Counted from the stretch's first letter, positions 20,622 through 30,532 are shown. The stretch: 64,000 bases of DNA from Candidatus Phytoplasma asteris (GCF_038505995.1 NZ_CP128414.1:186001-250000), one strand, 5' to 3'. Numbers and translations: made by a program. Notes: generated by a model from the sequence alone, not told the origin.

Positions 20622-21932
20622 ATGAAAACTATCAAACTTGCTTGTAGTCTAGATGCCAATCAAACTTATATTATAGCTGTAAGTGGCGGCGTTGATTCAA
20701 TGGCTTTACTTCATTGTTTGGTTGCACAAAAAATAAAACTGCAAGTTGTGCATTTCAACCATTTAGCGCGCCCTAATGCTTGGAAAGATAAAGAATTAGT
20801 CCAAAGTTATTGCCTGCAAAACTCCCTTTGTTTCCATTATTTTGAACTTAACTGCCCCCAAAAAAACTTTCAAGCCCAAGCACGTTTATTAAGACAACAA
20901 AAATTAATGCAAATAGCTACAAAGCACCAAACTCCTTTTATTTTAACAGCCCATCATTTAGATGATTTGGCAGAAACTATTTTACAAAAAATAACTAGAA
21001 GCAGCACTTTGCTAGGTTATAGTGGCATGCAGATCCAAACTTCTTGGCAAGATTTCATTTTTTTGAAACCTTTTTTATACGTTCCCAAAGCCAAAATCAT
21101 AAGTTATGCTGCTTTTTACCAAATCCCTTTTTTGGAAGATTACACCAATCAAAACTTCACTTATCAAAGAAACCAAATCAGGCACCAAGTTATTCCTTAC
21201 TTAAAAACCCAAACTAGTTTTTTGCAAAATATCCCAAAATACCAACAAACTCTTTTGCAAGCCTATAATTTTATTCGCAAACAAACTCTTTTATTTCTTA
21301 CAAAACACACAAATCATAGTTGTAACCCACCAAACTCTTTTGCGCTTGCACCTTTTTTAAACCTTGATTTAGTTATTCAAAAAGATATCATTTTATTATT
21401 ATTAGAACAACAAAATATTACTAAAAGTTTTATTTTTATCCAAAATATCATCAAAGGCATTAACAATCCTTATAAGCCTAATTTATCTTGGCATCTTAAT
21501 TTTGAGTGGCATTTAATTAAAGATTACAAGCACATTACATTAATGAGTCCTGCACCACCACTTTCCTTTGCTTTGTCAAAACCTTTGTTGTGTGTTTCTA
21601 CATGTAATCTTTGTCTTGTTTGCATTTCTCCTTCGTTACAATCCCTCAATTATAATCCTCAAAAAGTTAGTTTTCCTTTAAAAGTGCGTTTGCGCCAACC
21701 AAAAGACACATTAAAATTTAGTTTTGGCACTAAAAAATTGAAAAAATTTTTAATTGAAAAAAAAGTGCCCCTTACTCAAAGAAATAATTTATGGTTAGTA
21801 GTAGACAATCTAGACAATATTTTATTTATTCCTCACTTATATATCAACCTAACTTTAGGAAACCAATCGAAGATTTATTTAGCTTTTAAAAACTTTTTTA
21901 CTTCTTCAAATTGTTTTTCTCAAACAAATTAA
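20622..21932 (+). CDS. tilS: tRNA(Ile)-lysidine synthase
   Basis: 436 residues. N-terminal PP-loop [13 protein letters not shown] (about 19-31), HFNHLARP and [11 protein letters not shown], then a C-terminal region with [11 protein letters not shown] and [17 protein letters not shown], typical of TilS substrate-recognition domains. Converts C34 of the AUA-reading tRNA to lysidine. AAGGATG precedes the ATG, nine bases after aspS. In Bacillus tilS also lies next to ftsH, as here. Confidence 0.93.
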   Translation: MKTIKLACSLDANQTYIIAVSGGVDSMALLHCLVAQKIKLQVVHFNHLARPNAWKDKELVQSYCLQNSLCFHYFELNCPQKNFQAQARLLRQQKLMQIATKHQTPFILTAHHLDDLAETILQKITRSSTLLGYSGMQIQTSWQDFIFLKPFLYVPKAKIISYAAFYQIPFLEDYTNQNFTYQRNQIRHQVIPYLKTQTSFLQNIPKYQQTLLQAYNFIRKQTLLFLTKHTNHSCNPPNSFALAPFLNLDLVIQKDIILLLLEQQNITKSFIFIQNIIKGINNPYKPNLSWHLNFEWHLIKDYKHITLMSPAPPLSFALSKPLLCVSTCNLCLVCISPSLQSLNYNPQKVSFPLKVRLRQPKDTLKFSFGTKKLKKFLIEKKVPLTQRNNLWLVVDNLDNILFIPHLYINLTLGNQSKIYLAFKNFFTSSNCFSQTN

Positions 21933-22002
21933 AAATGAGAATCCAAAAAAATAAATGCAGAAATTACATCCATCCCAAATTAAACTCCAAACATTAAAAT
22001 AT

Positions 22003-22031
22003 TTGATTTCAATGTTTAACTCAAAGATAAT
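22003..22031 (+). promoter_or_regulatory. ftsH promoter
   Basis: TTGATT (22003-22008), 17-base spacer, GATAAT (22026-22031); the expected start is about 16 bases before the ftsH ATG. Confidence 0.5.
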
Positions 22032-22053
22032 TTCTTGCAAGAAAGGTTAATTT

Positions 22054-24078
22054 ATGTCATTTTTTGATAAAATTTTTAAAAAATTCCATATGGGCGTCCT
22101 TTATTTTGCTGTAATTTTAATAGGTGCCACTTTTATTTATTGTTATTTTACTAAGAATGCAAAAAAAGATAACAATACATTTGATGAACTTGCAAAAGAT
22201 AACAAAATTGAAAAAATTATTTATGAACCTCACTATTTTAATTCATATTTTTGTAATGTTGTAGTTACTACTACAGACGGCAAAGTAATTGATTTTTTTA
22301 ATATTCCTTGTGAAAAAGTATTTGACCAAAAACCAAACGGCAAATACAAATATAAAATTGATTCTGTAGATCCTAGACCTTGGAATGGTTATGAACCTGT
22401 TGTTTGGGTATTTAGACAATGTTTAACAATGTTAATTTTTTACTGTTTTTTTCTCTTTTTTGCCGATACTATAAAACAAATGGGACAAGAAATTTTGGCA
22501 TCAGCCCCTGGTAAAAAAGGTTCTAAAAGTCGCAAAGTTATTATCAATCAAAAAAGATTTACTTTTTCAGATGTAGCAGGAGCTGATGAAGAAAAAGAAG
22601 AAATGTCAGAATTGATTGACTTTTTAAAAAACCCGCGCAAATACGCTGCTATGGGAGCAAGAATTCCTAAAGGAGTTTTGTTGTATGGACCTCCAGGTAC
22701 AGGAAAAACCTTACTTGCCAAAGCAGTTGCAGGTGAGGCAGGCGTTCCTTTTTTTGCTGCTTCGGGTTCTGATTTTGATGAAGTTTATGTAGGTGTTGGT
22801 GCTTCACGTGTCAGAGATCTTTTTAAAGAAGCTCAACTGGCAGCTCCTTGTATCGTTTTTATCGATGAAATTGAGGCAGTTGCTAGAAAAAGAGGCTCCA
22901 ATATTGGTGGGAGTAACGGTTCTGAACAAACCTTAAACCAACTTTTAGTAGAGATGGACGGCTTTAACCAAAAAATGGGTGTTATTGTTATTGCAGCTAC
23001 TAACCTCCCCGAAGCTCTTGACTCAGCTATTTTGCGTCCTGGACGTTTTGACCGTCACTTTAATATTACTTTACCAAATGTTAAAGACCGTGAAGCTATC
23101 TTAAAATTACATGCAAGTAATAAAAAACTTTCAGAAGAAATTAGTTTAGAAGAATTAGCTAAACAAACCCCAGGTTTTAGTGGTGCTCAATTAGAAGGCA
23201 CCTTAAACGAAGCTGCTTTATTAGCTGCTAGAAGAAATGCTACTTTTATCAATAAAAAAGATATCAGCGAAGCTTTAGACCGTATTTTAATTGGACCTGC
23301 TAAAAAATCTAAAAAATACAATGACAAAGAAAAACGTATGGTAGCTTATCACGAAGCAGGACATGCTGTTATTGGAATTAAAATTCCTTTTGCCCAAATA
23401 GTGCAAAAAATCACCATTATTCCCCGCGGAAACGCAGGCGGATACAACTTAATGCTTCCTCAAGAAGAAACTTTCTTTTCTTCCAAAAAAACCCTATTAG
23501 CCCAAATTACTTCCTTTCTGGGCGGACGTGTTGCCGAAGAATTAATGTTTGACGACGTTTCTAACGGCGCTTACAACGATTTTAAACACGCTACGCAAAT
23601 AGCTAAACTGATGGTAACTAAATACGGCATGAGTGATTTAGGACCAGTGCAATATTCAGGAAATACTTTCCAAAATGATTTTTCTGATCCTAAAGGTTTA
23701 GAAATTGACCAACAAATTCAAAAAATTATTGCTAATTGTTATCAACAAGCCAAACAAATTATTCAAGAAAACCAAGATTTGCTTGACACAATCGCTAAAT
23801 ATTTACTTGAAATTGAAACTCTTAATAAAAGAGATATTGATGAAATTGTAGCTACAGGAAAAATTGCTTGGTGGGAAAAAGAAAAAGAAGAAGCCAACAA
23901 CCCAACCCAACCAACTTCTCAAATGCCTTCCAACAACGAAACAACTAGCACTGATACAACTCCTTTAAATGATGAATTGAAAACAACAACCAATTTAGAA
24001 AACCAAGAATCAAACGAATCAAATCCAAACAATAAGGAAACAACTTCTCCAGAAGTTGTGTCAACAGATTCCGAATAA
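22054..24078 (+). CDS. ftsH: FtsH ATP-dependent zinc metalloprotease
   Basis: 674 residues. Two N-terminal membrane helices (about 15-34 and 123-143) flank an extracytoplasmic loop; then AAA+ Walker A GPPGTGKT, Walker [11 protein letters not shown], second-region-of-homology RPGRFDRHF, and the zinc site HEAGH ([11 protein letters not shown]) with a downstream Asp ligand. The C-terminal tail is Asn/Thr/Glu-rich. All catalytic residues are present, unlike the broken paralogue at 50497-52441. AGAAAGGTTAATTT precedes the ATG. Degrades membrane and short-lived cytosolic proteins. Confidence 0.96.
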   Translation: MSFFDKIFKKFHMGVLYFAVILIGATFIYCYFTKNAKKDNNTFDELAKDNKIEKIIYEPHYFNSYFCNVVVTTTDGKVIDFFNIPCEKVFDQKPNGKYKYKIDSVDPRPWNGYEPVVWVFRQCLTMLIFYCFFLFFADTIKQMGQEILASAPGKKGSKSRKVIINQKRFTFSDVAGADEEKEEMSELIDFLKNPRKYAAMGARIPKGVLLYGPPGTGKTLLAKAVAGEAGVPFFAASGSDFDEVYVGVGASRVRDLFKEAQLAAPCIVFIDEIEAVARKRGSNIGGSNGSEQTLNQLLVEMDGFNQKMGVIVIAATNLPEALDSAILRPGRFDRHFNITLPNVKDREAILKLHASNKKLSEEISLEELAKQTPGFSGAQLEGTLNEAALLAARRNATFINKKDISEALDRILIGPAKKSKKYNDKEKRMVAYHEAGHAVIGIKIPFAQIVQKITIIPRGNAGGYNLMLPQEETFFSSKKTLLAQITSFLGGRVAEELMFDDVSNGAYNDFKHATQIAKLMVTKYGMSDLGPVQYSGNTFQNDFSDPKGLEIDQQIQKIIANCYQQAKQIIQENQDLLDTIAKYLLEIETLNKRDIDEIVATGKIAWWEKEKEEANNPTQPTSQMPSNNETTSTDTTPLNDELKTTTNLENQESNESNPNNKETTSPEVVSTDSE

Positions 24079-24148
24079 ACCCAAAACCAATCTATTTTTT
24101 CATTTCTAAAAATAGTTTTTTGCAAAAACCAAAAATATCTTTACAATT

Positions 24149-24182
24149 AACACCAATTTTAAGCTTGCTTAGAGTTGGTGTT
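24149..24182 (+). other. stem-loop between ftsH and rluD
   Basis: AACACCAA (24149-24156) pairs with TTGGTGTT (24175-24182), and inside it TAAGC (24160-24164) pairs with GCTTA (24167-24171). No T-run follows on either strand, so it is not a standard intrinsic terminator; perhaps an mRNA 3' end stabiliser. Confidence 0.5.
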
Positions 24183-24313
24183 CGTTATGATAATTTAAAT
24201 TTATCACCAATGCTTTTTCTTGATTTTTTAACCTTTTTATTATTTTTTCTTTATTTTTGAAACCCAATTCTTTTACTACATTTTTTTAACTTTTAGAAAA
24301 CAAGGCCTTTTAC

Positions 24314-25225
24314 ATGAATGAAAAAAAAGAGTTTCTTATTTCTGCCAGTGAGGCATTTCAACGTTTAGATCATTTTTTATTGACTCACATTAATTTAAAT
24401 AAAAGTCAATGTCAAAAATTAATTTTGGCACAACAAGTTTTGGTCAACTCTAAACCTGCGAAAAAAAGTTATTTGCTCAAAGCCCAAGACCTAATTACAG
24501 TTATTATCCCTCAAACTCAAGAATCTGTTAATTTACAAACTCCTCAAAATCTTAATTTAGACATCATTTACGAAGACCCCTATTTAGCAGTTATTAATAA
24601 ACCTGCCAATTTGGTAGCACACCCTTCTTTAAGTTTTCAAGAAACAACCTTAGTTAATGGCTTGTTGTACCAATTTGCAACTTTAAGTCATGTAGATACC
24701 CAAAGACCTGGTATCGTGCATAGACTTGACAAAAATACTACTGGTTTATTAATTATTGCCAAAAATAATGATGTAAGCGACAAACTACAAATTGCGTTCC
24801 AACAAAGAAAAATTACCAAAATCTATTGGGCTTTAATTGAAGGTTTTTTAGAAGATAAAGGCACTATCAAACTGCCTATTGGAAGAAATCCTCATAATCG
24901 ATTAAAAATGCAAGTTATTCCAGACGGTAAAACTGCTGTTACTCATTTTAAAACTTTGCAACGTTTTTCTCACTTTTCTTTGATGGAATTTAATTTGGAA
25001 ACAGGAAGAACTCATCAACTAAGAGCACATTTTTCCTTCCTCAAACGTCCTATTATAGGAGATCTACTTTATGGTTCATCACACCATATTACTCCTTTAG
25101 GTCAATTTTTGCATGCCAAAATGTTAAAATTCAACCACCCTATCACCAATCAAAATCTTATTTTAGAAGCACCCTTACCTGCTAATTTTGAAAAGCTTTT
25201 ACAATCTCTTAACAACTCCAATTAA
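24314..25225 (+). CDS. rluD: RluA/RluD-family pseudouridine synthase
   Basis: 303 residues. N-terminal S4-like RNA-binding domain (about 12-75), then the catalytic core with GIVHRLDKNTTGL, where the Asp is the nucleophile, and GRTHQLRAHFSFLKRPIIGD. Isomerises uridines in rRNA; the exact target cannot be read from sequence. The start has only AAGG upstream. Family call firm, the rluD symbol by best fit to size and S4 domain. Confidence 0.9.
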   Translation: MNEKKEFLISASEAFQRLDHFLLTHINLNKSQCQKLILAQQVLVNSKPAKKSYLLKAQDLITVIIPQTQESVNLQTPQNLNLDIIYEDPYLAVINKPANLVAHPSLSFQETTLVNGLLYQFATLSHVDTQRPGIVHRLDKNTTGLLIIAKNNDVSDKLQIAFQQRKITKIYWALIEGFLEDKGTIKLPIGRNPHNRLKMQVIPDGKTAVTHFKTLQRFSHFSLMEFNLETGRTHQLRAHFSFLKRPIIGDLLYGSSHHITPLGQFLHAKMLKFNHPITNQNLILEAPLPANFEKLLQSLNNSN

Positions 25226-25343
25226 TGCTTTAAACTTTTTTATCTTTACTTTATCATTTGTGTTTTAAACTTTTTATTTTTTTCACCCACTTTCCAATTT
25301 TACAATCATTTAAATTAAAAAAACAATAAACAAGGAATTATTT

Positions 25344-26038
25344 ATGATTAAAATTAATAATCTTTCGAAAACTTTTTTCCTTAAAAAAAAAAACTTCCAG
25401 TTTTACAAAACATTTCACTTGCAGTTTTGAAAGGCGAAATCTTTGGGTTAGTAGGAACTTCGGGTTCTGGCAAAACTACTTTATTAAAAATTATGAATGG
25501 ATTTATGTTGCCTGATAAAAATGCTAATTCTTCCATGCAAAAAGCTTTTAGTCATCTAGAAAGTGCTATGATTTTTCAAAATTTTAATCTTTTGAGTAAT
25601 TTAAATGTTTTTGAAAATGTGGCTCTTCCTTTAGAAATAAGAAGCACTCCCGAAGAACAAATTACTACTAAAGTAAATAAAATGCTAGATTTTGTAGGAC
25701 TTCGCCAATTTGCAACTGCCTATCCTAAAACGCTTTCGGGCGGACAAAAACAACGTGTAGCCATTGCACGTGCCTTAGTTTACGAGCCTAAAATTATTTT
25801 TTGTGACGAGCCTACTTTTGCCCTGGATGAAATGACAAGTCAAGAGATTTTGAAGTTATTGCAAACAACCAATCAAAAACTAAAAACTACCATTGTTTTG
25901 GTTTCTCATAATGTTGCAGTAATTAAAAGTTTGTGCCATCGTGTAGCTATTTTGGAGCAAGGAAAATTATCTAAAATTGCTACCCTTAATCCTTCTTGTA
26001 AATTTGAAGCTACTTCTTATCAAAACATTTTTATCTAA
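25344..26038 (+). pseudogene. metN: MetN-like ABC transporter ATPase, frame broken at an A11 run
   Basis: ATG 25344, behind AAGGAATT, starts a frame reading MIKINNLSKTFFLKKK. At an A11 run (25383-25393) the correct frame shifts; afterwards it reads LPVLQNISLAVLKGEIFGLV and continues to 26038. One more A (A12) would give a continuous 232-residue protein. The downstream part has Walker A GTSGSGKTT, signature LSGGQKQRVAIARA, Walker B IIFCDEPTFALD and the switch His. A start at TTG 25427 would lack the A-loop strand. The neighbouring binding protein and permease genes are intact, so slippage at the A-run may restore function. The C-terminal NIL domain of many MetN proteins is absent. Confidence 0.8.
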
Positions 26039-26120
26039 ATTTTATCCTTTTTTATCATACAAATGTTTTTGTCCAACAAAATATTAATAAATAAAATTAC
26101 TTAGAAAAGAGACACATTAC

Positions 26121-27164
26121 ATGTTTAAACTATCTTCTTTATCTTCCAAAACTAAAAAAAATCTATTATTTGCCTTATTAACTATTTCTCTTTTGTGTAA
26201 TTTGCTTTTGGGTTATTTTCTTTGGGATGCTAAAAAATCTTTAGCTCATACCCCTTCCAACCAAAAAAACCATAAATTAACAGTAGCAACTGCTCTGCCA
26301 ACTATTAAATATTTTTTAGAAGAATATGCCAAAGACCGTTTAAAAGAATACAATATTGATTTAGATGTTCAATATATAAGTTCTAGATTTAAACAAACCA
26401 ATGAATTACTTTTAAACAAAAAAGTTGATGCTAAATTAGACGCTCATGTACATGATTTAAATATTTTTAATAAAGAAAATCCAAATATTCCAGATCAAGA
26501 TAAATTAACTTTTAGCCAAGTAGTTTATTTAGCTAAATTTGGGCTTTTTGCTAAACCTAATACTTTTAATAATTTAGAAGAAATTAAAAAAAACAATCAT
26601 CCTAACAACCTTAAAATTTTGATGCCACAAGACAATTTTCAACGTTCTTTAGCTTTGCGCGTGTTGCAAGAATTAAAAATTATTGAAGAAATAAACCCAG
26701 AACGCACTCTTAGCACTGAAGAACAATTTAATTTAAAAACTACAGATTTTAAACCTACTAATTTATATCCTGACATAGAATACACTACTGAATCGGATTT
26801 AATGACAATTACATCTAGATTTCTTGCTCCTAATGATTTTGATTTATGTCTTAATTATCCTACTCTTATGGGATTGGGAATAAATAATTTTATATCACTA
26901 GGAATAATGCAAAAACCCACTAATTTAGATGATATTATTTATTCTTATACCATTTCTTTAGTGACTACTAACAATAATAAAAATAACTGGAAAATTAAAA
27001 TTTTACAAGATATTTTAAAAGAAGAAGAAGCTATTGCATATATGAAAAAAAGCCAATTTGCAACCAATTTTTATATGATTCCAAGACAAGAAGTTAAACA
27101 AATAAGTAAAAACATTAAAGATAAATATTTAGGCAAAACAGGCGCTGCTCCTGCTTCTAATTAA
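26121..27164 (+). CDS. metQ: NlpA/MetQ-family substrate-binding protein
   Basis: 347 residues. An uncleaved-looking N-terminal membrane anchor (about 14-34), then an NlpA/MetQ fold: LTVATALPTIKYFLEEY, a central KVDAKLDAHVHDLNIFN and a PQDNFQRSLALRVLQ segment. No lipobox Cys at a clear position, so it is probably tethered by the hydrophobic helix. Likely ligand methionine or a related amino acid, by family. AAAAGAGACACATTAC precedes the ATG. Forms an operon with the ATPase before it and the permease 12 bases after it. Confidence 0.85.
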   Translation: MFKLSSLSSKTKKNLLFALLTISLLCNLLLGYFLWDAKKSLAHTPSNQKNHKLTVATALPTIKYFLEEYAKDRLKEYNIDLDVQYISSRFKQTNELLLNKKVDAKLDAHVHDLNIFNKENPNIPDQDKLTFSQVVYLAKFGLFAKPNTFNNLEEIKKNNHPNNLKILMPQDNFQRSLALRVLQELKIIEEINPERTLSTEEQFNLKTTDFKPTNLYPDIEYTTESDLMTITSRFLAPNDFDLCLNYPTLMGLGINNFISLGIMQKPTNLDDIIYSYTISLVTTNNNKNNWKIKILQDILKEEEAIAYMKKSQFATNFYMIPRQEVKQISKNIKDKYLGKTGAAPASN

Positions 27165-27176
27165 TGTAAAAACTCA

Positions 27177-27878
27177 ATGGAAAATAATATTTTTATTCGT
27201 TTGTGGAATGTTTTAGCTAAAAATCAATTGGTATGGAATGGTTTTAAAGAAACTCTTAAAATTACTTTAATAGGTTGTTTTATTGCTTTTTTTCTAGGGC
27301 TTATTTTAGGAGTTTTATTATATTTATTCAAAATACAAAAACATTATAAAAGATATTGGATTTTAAATAGTTTGATGAATTTTTTCATTTCTACTCCTTT
27401 TTTAATCTTAATTGTTTTATTACTAAAATTAATTTTAATCCCTTATTTTCGCATGGGTTATGGCTTTGGTACTGCCCTTTTTTTCTTAGTCTTAGCTATT
27501 GCTCCTCTTTTTGCTCGTCATTGTGAACAAGCTTTTTTAACTACTAATCCAGAATTATACCAAACATCATTTAGTCTTGGAGCAACTAAATTTCAATTTG
27601 TGACTAAATTTTTGTTAACAGAAACCCGTTCTGATATCATTTTAAAACTAGCTTCTCTTTTTATCACTTCCCTTGCTTATTCTTCTGTTTTGCAAATTGT
27701 AGGGCATCAAGGTATTGCAGCAGTGGCAATTGATAATGGCTATAACGGACATTATGATTTTGAACCCTTTTTTACTCGCTTTGATTTAATTATAGTATCT
27801 GTTTTGCTTACCTTTATTTTAACTCAAACAGTTTATTTTTTAGGAAATCGCATTGCTTTTGCCCTTGATAAACGCTAA
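27177..27878 (+). CDS. metI: MetI-like ABC transporter permease
   Basis: 233 residues with five or six hydrophobic helices and the EAA-type loop: the stretch TTNPELYQTSFSLGATKFQF (about 121-140) is the cytoplasmic coupling loop that meets the ATPase. NGFKETLKITLIGCF opens the permease domain. Weak ribosome site, 12 bases after metQ, so translational coupling is probable. Completes a MetNQI-type importer. Confidence 0.88.
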   Translation: MENNIFIRLWNVLAKNQLVWNGFKETLKITLIGCFIAFFLGLILGVLLYLFKIQKHYKRYWILNSLMNFFISTPFLILIVLLLKLILIPYFRMGYGFGTALFFLVLAIAPLFARHCEQAFLTTNPELYQTSFSLGATKFQFVTKFLLTETRSDIILKLASLFITSLAYSSVLQIVGHQGIAAVAIDNGYNGHYDFEPFFTRFDLIIVSVLLTFILTQTVYFLGNRIAFALDKR

Positions 27879-27953
27879 TTACATCCATTTTTTACCAAAT
27901 TTTTTCCTCTCACCAACTTTTTTATCATTTTTTTCCACAATTTAGTCTTTTTT

Positions 27954-27983
27954 TTCATCAAATAAAGTAAAATAAGGTATAAT
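27954..27983 (+). promoter_or_regulatory. promoter of the DarA-like gene
   Basis: A perfect TATAAT at 27978-27983; the best -35 is a weak TTCATC at 27954-27959 with an 18-base spacer. Transcription would start about 27990, on top of the start codon region. Confidence 0.45.
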
Positions 27984-27998
27984 ACTCTTGTGGATAAT

Positions 27999-28322
27999 AT
28001 GAAATTAATTATAGCTATCGTTTCTAGTCACGATGCTAACAAAGTACAACAATCTTTAATAGAAAATAGTTTTTTTACAACTAGATTAGCTACTAAGGGA
28101 GGTTTTTTAAAAGAAGCTAATGCAACTTTTATTTTAGGAGTCAAAGAAGAACAAGTACCCAAAGCTTTAGAAATTATAAAAACCCATTCTCATAAAAAAA
28201 CTCAAATGATTCCAAAAAATATCATCAATGAGTTTAGTGCTTATAATTCTTTTCCTACCGAAGTTTCTGTGGGCGGAGCAACGATTTTTGTTCTTGATGT
28301 GGACCAGTTTTTAAAAGTTTAA
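27999..28322 (+). CDS. darA: DarA/PstA-like cyclic-di-AMP receptor
   Basis: 107 residues from ATG 27999 (a GTG at 27990 is an alternative). The PII-like fold is evident: MKLIIAIVSSHDANKVQQSL, then TRLATKGGFLKEANATFILGV and a C-terminal VSVGGATIFVLDVDQF, which matches the YaaQ/DarA family of trimeric c-di-AMP-binding proteins. Its effector partner is unknown in any species. No ribosome site, and the promoter -10 box lies only 15 bases upstream, so the mRNA may be leaderless. Follows metI by 120 bases. Confidence 0.85.
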   Translation: MKLIIAIVSSHDANKVQQSLIENSFFTTRLATKGGFLKEANATFILGVKEEQVPKALEIIKTHSHKKTQMIPKNIINEFSAYNSFPTEVSVGGATIFVLDVDQFLKV

Positions 28323-28397
28323 CATTAATTAATAATTTTATCAAACCTAAAACCTATCAAATTCAACCAAATTTAAATTAAAAAAAGGAGTTTTTAC

Positions 28398-28622
28398 GTG
28401 GCATTAACCAAAGAACAAAAACAAGAAATCATTAAACAAAATTCACGTTTTGCAAAAGACACAGGTTCATCTGAAGTTCAAATTGCTATTTTATCAGCAG
28501 AAATCAAACAATTAAGTGAACATTTAAAACAACACCCTCATGATTTTCACTCTAAAAGAGGTTTGTTTATGAAAAACAGCAAAAGACGTAATTTAGTAAA
28601 ATATTTAGCAAACCAAAATTAA
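28398..28622 (+). CDS. rpsO: 30S ribosomal protein S15, C-terminally short
   Basis: 74 residues from GTG 28398, with AAAAAAGGAG eight bases upstream. Conserved core: DTGSSEVQIAILSAEIKQL, HPHDFHSKRGLF and KRRNLVKYL, which bind helix 22 of 16S rRNA. The usual S15 is 88-89 residues; the last helix (about 14 residues after KYL) is missing, with a genuine terminator right behind the stop. Function probably kept, as the RNA-contacting residues are all upstream. Confidence 0.93.
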   Translation: MALTKEQKQEIIKQNSRFAKDTGSSEVQIAILSAEIKQLSEHLKQHPHDFHSKRGLFMKNSKRRNLVKYLANQN

Positions 28623-28630
28623 TAATTCAA

Positions 28631-28658
28631 ATATCACAGCTTTTGTGGTATTTTTTTA
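28631..28658 (+). terminator. rpsO terminator
   Basis: A 9-bp stem (28631-28639 with 28645-28653, one G-T pair), a 5-base loop and a run of seven Ts. Confidence 0.85.
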
Positions 28659-28718
28659 TTTTTATTTTCCTTGCATTTAATTTACTCAAACCAACCCCAA
28701 CCCCCAAAAATTACTTAC

Positions 28719-28736
28719 ACGCACGCACGCACGCAA
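28719..28736. repeat. ACGC microsatellite
   Basis: Four to five consecutive ACGC units, a GC-containing simple repeat in an AT-rich spacer upstream of the DJ-1 family gene. Prone to length change. Confidence 0.8.
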
Positions 28737-28779
28737 CTAAACGCATAACAAAGTTAAAAAGGAGACAACAAGGAACAAT

Positions 28780-29322
28780 ATGAAAGGTTTATTAGTTTTA
28801 TATGACGGATTTGAGGATTGTGAGGCTTTAGTCACAAGAGCTTTATTAAATCGCGTATCCCTTCCTTTAACAACTGCAACTCTAAATCCCCAATTAGAAG
28901 TTATGTCTTCTAGCGGGCTTTGTGTAAAAGCAGATGCCAATTTAGCTACTATTAATCCTTTAGAATACGATTTTTTAGTTATTCCTGGAGGACCTTACGT
29001 AGCGCAAATTATTGAAAAAGAAACTTTTTTATTAAAATTAATTCAAAAATTTGTTGATGCTAATAAAGTTATTGGAGCTATTTGTGCCGCTCCCATGTTT
29101 CTAGGCAAACTAGATTTATTAAAAAATCACACTTTTACTTGCTTTCCTTCTTGTAATCATTTTATTGAAGGTACTTATTTGCCAGACCAAAAAGCTGTTA
29201 TTAGTGATAAATTTGTAACTTCGCGTTCTCCTATAACCGTCTTTGACTTTGTTTTTGCTTTAGTAGAAGTGCTGAAAGGCAAAGCTTTTGCTTTTGCTTT
29301 TAAAAATTCCCTTAATGTTTAG
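28780..29322 (+). CDS. DJ-1/PfpI family protein
   Basis: 180 residues. The conserved DYDFLVIPGG-type strand (here YDFLVIPGGPYV, with an acidic residue at about 17 in DGFEDCEA) and the nucleophile elbow GAICAAP (Cys about 105) identify the DJ-1/ThiJ/PfpI superfamily. Members act as glyoxalases, deglycases, chaperones or proteases; sequence alone does not choose. AAGGAACAAT precedes the ATG. Single gene between rpsO and rplM. Confidence 0.88.
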   Translation: MKGLLVLYDGFEDCEALVTRALLNRVSLPLTTATLNPQLEVMSSSGLCVKADANLATINPLEYDFLVIPGGPYVAQIIEKETFLLKLIQKFVDANKVIGAICAAPMFLGKLDLLKNHTFTCFPSCNHFIEGTYLPDQKAVISDKFVTSRSPITVFDFVFALVEVLKGKAFAFAFKNSLNV

Positions 29323-29475
29323 TAAATGTTTAGTAAATTTGGGACTTTTTATTTGTATATAAAAAATATCAAAATTATCTGATAACCATCCAACCATTAT
29401 CCTCTTTTTTTCAATTTTTTTTACACAATTTATGCATTATTTTTTAAAAAAAGTTGACAAAATGATTTTTTTTAC
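29323..29475. other. intergenic region before rplM promoter
   Basis: A/T-rich, with an extra TTGACA at 29454-29459 but no -10 box at the right distance. No frame or RNA gene seen. Confidence 0.4.
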
Positions 29476-29504
29476 TTGACTTAATGACATTATTTTAGTA
29501 AAAT
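29476..29504 (+). promoter_or_regulatory. rplM-rpsI promoter
   Basis: TTGACT (29476-29481), 17-base spacer, TAAAAT (29499-29504). Expected start near 29511, giving a leader of about 165 bases. Confidence 0.75.
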
Positions 29505-29571
29505 ATTAAGAGAATATTGAAAATAAAAAATTAATATTTCATAATAATTAAGACTATTTCATATCTAAATT

Positions 29572-29600
29572 ACAAAAGATTTCATAACTCTTTTGTTTTT
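29572..29600 (+). promoter_or_regulatory. attenuator-like hairpin in rplM leader
   Basis: ACAAAAGA (29572-29579) pairs with TCTTTTGT (29589-29596) around a 9-base loop and runs into TTTT. It lies between promoter and gene, the position of the L13-dependent leader regulators of Firmicutes; the sequence is not clearly that known element. Confidence 0.5.
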
Positions 29601-29676
29601 GTCGCTTTCAAACAAAACACAAATACACACATAAAATTAATCACTATTTTTTCATTAATAATAAGGAGAAAATTCC

Positions 29677-30135
29677 ATGACAGAACAATTGCAACCAAAA
29701 AACAATCAAAAAACTTTAATGGCTAATAAAACAACAGTAAAACCTAAATGGCACCTAGTAGATGCTAAGGGCAAAACCCTAGGCAGATTAGCTACCAAAG
29801 TGGCTTCCATTTTAAAAGGAAAACACAAAACACATTACACGCCACACGTAGACAATGGCGATTATGTTATTGTTGTAAATGCTGCCTATATTCATTTAAC
29901 TGGCAAAAAATGGCAACAAAAAACTTACTACAAACATTCAGGTTATCCAGGTGGTTTAACTAAAGTTGTAGCTTCAGAAATGATGCGTAAATTTCCTACA
30001 AGAATGGTTGAAAAAGCAATTTTAGGAATGGTTCCTCATACTAAATTAGGTTCACAAATTGGTAAAAAATTATTTGTTTATGCCGAACAAAACCACAATC
30101 ACCAAGCGCAACAACCAGAAAGTTTAGAGGTTTAA
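29677..30135 (+). CDS. rplM: 50S ribosomal protein L13
   Basis: 152 residues. KWHLVDAKGKTLGRLATKVA, HYTPHVDNGDYVIVVNA and MVEKAILGMVPHTKLG are L13 hallmarks. The N-terminus carries about 20 extra residues; AAGGAG eight bases before the ATG at 29677 supports this start. Four bases separate it from rpsI, the standard L13-S9 operon. Confidence 0.97.
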   Translation: MTEQLQPKNNQKTLMANKTTVKPKWHLVDAKGKTLGRLATKVASILKGKHKTHYTPHVDNGDYVIVVNAAYIHLTGKKWQQKTYYKHSGYPGGLTKVVASEMMRKFPTRMVEKAILGMVPHTKLGSQIGKKLFVYAEQNHNHQAQQPESLEV

Positions 30136-30139
30136 TTAG

Positions 30140-30532
30140 ATGAAAAAAGTAAATTATTTTGGTACTGGTCGTCGTAAAAGTGCTGTGGCAAGAGTTATTT
30201 TAACTAATGGTACTGGCAAAATTACAATCAATACTAGAGATTTTGAAAAATATTTACCATTACCTGCAACACGACTAGAAATGATTCAACCTTTAGAATT
30301 AACTGAAAAAAGAGAAGCTTTTGATGTAAGTGTTAATGTAAACGGCGGAGGGCTTTCAGCTCAAGCAGGCGCTATTCGTTTAGGAATTGCACGCGCTTTA
30401 ATTGAAAGTGTTCCCGAATTAAGAGCCATTTTAAAAAAAGCTGGTTTATTAACTCGCGATGCTCGTTGTGTTGAACGCAAAAAATACGGTTTAAAAAAAG
30501 CTCGTCGAGCACCACAATTTTCCAAACGTTAA
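30140..30532 (+). CDS. rpsI: 30S ribosomal protein S9
   Basis: 130 residues, full length. [16 protein letters not shown] at the start, [19 protein letters not shown] in the middle and the C-terminal [19 protein letters not shown] tail that reaches the P-site tRNA. AGAGG precedes the ATG. Second gene of the L13-S9 operon. Confidence 0.98.
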   Translation: MKKVNYFGTGRRKSAVARVILTNGTGKITINTRDFEKYLPLPATRLEMIQPLELTEKREAFDVSVNVNGGGLSAQAGAIRLGIARALIESVPELRAILKKAGLLTRDARCVERKKYGLKKARRAPQFSKR

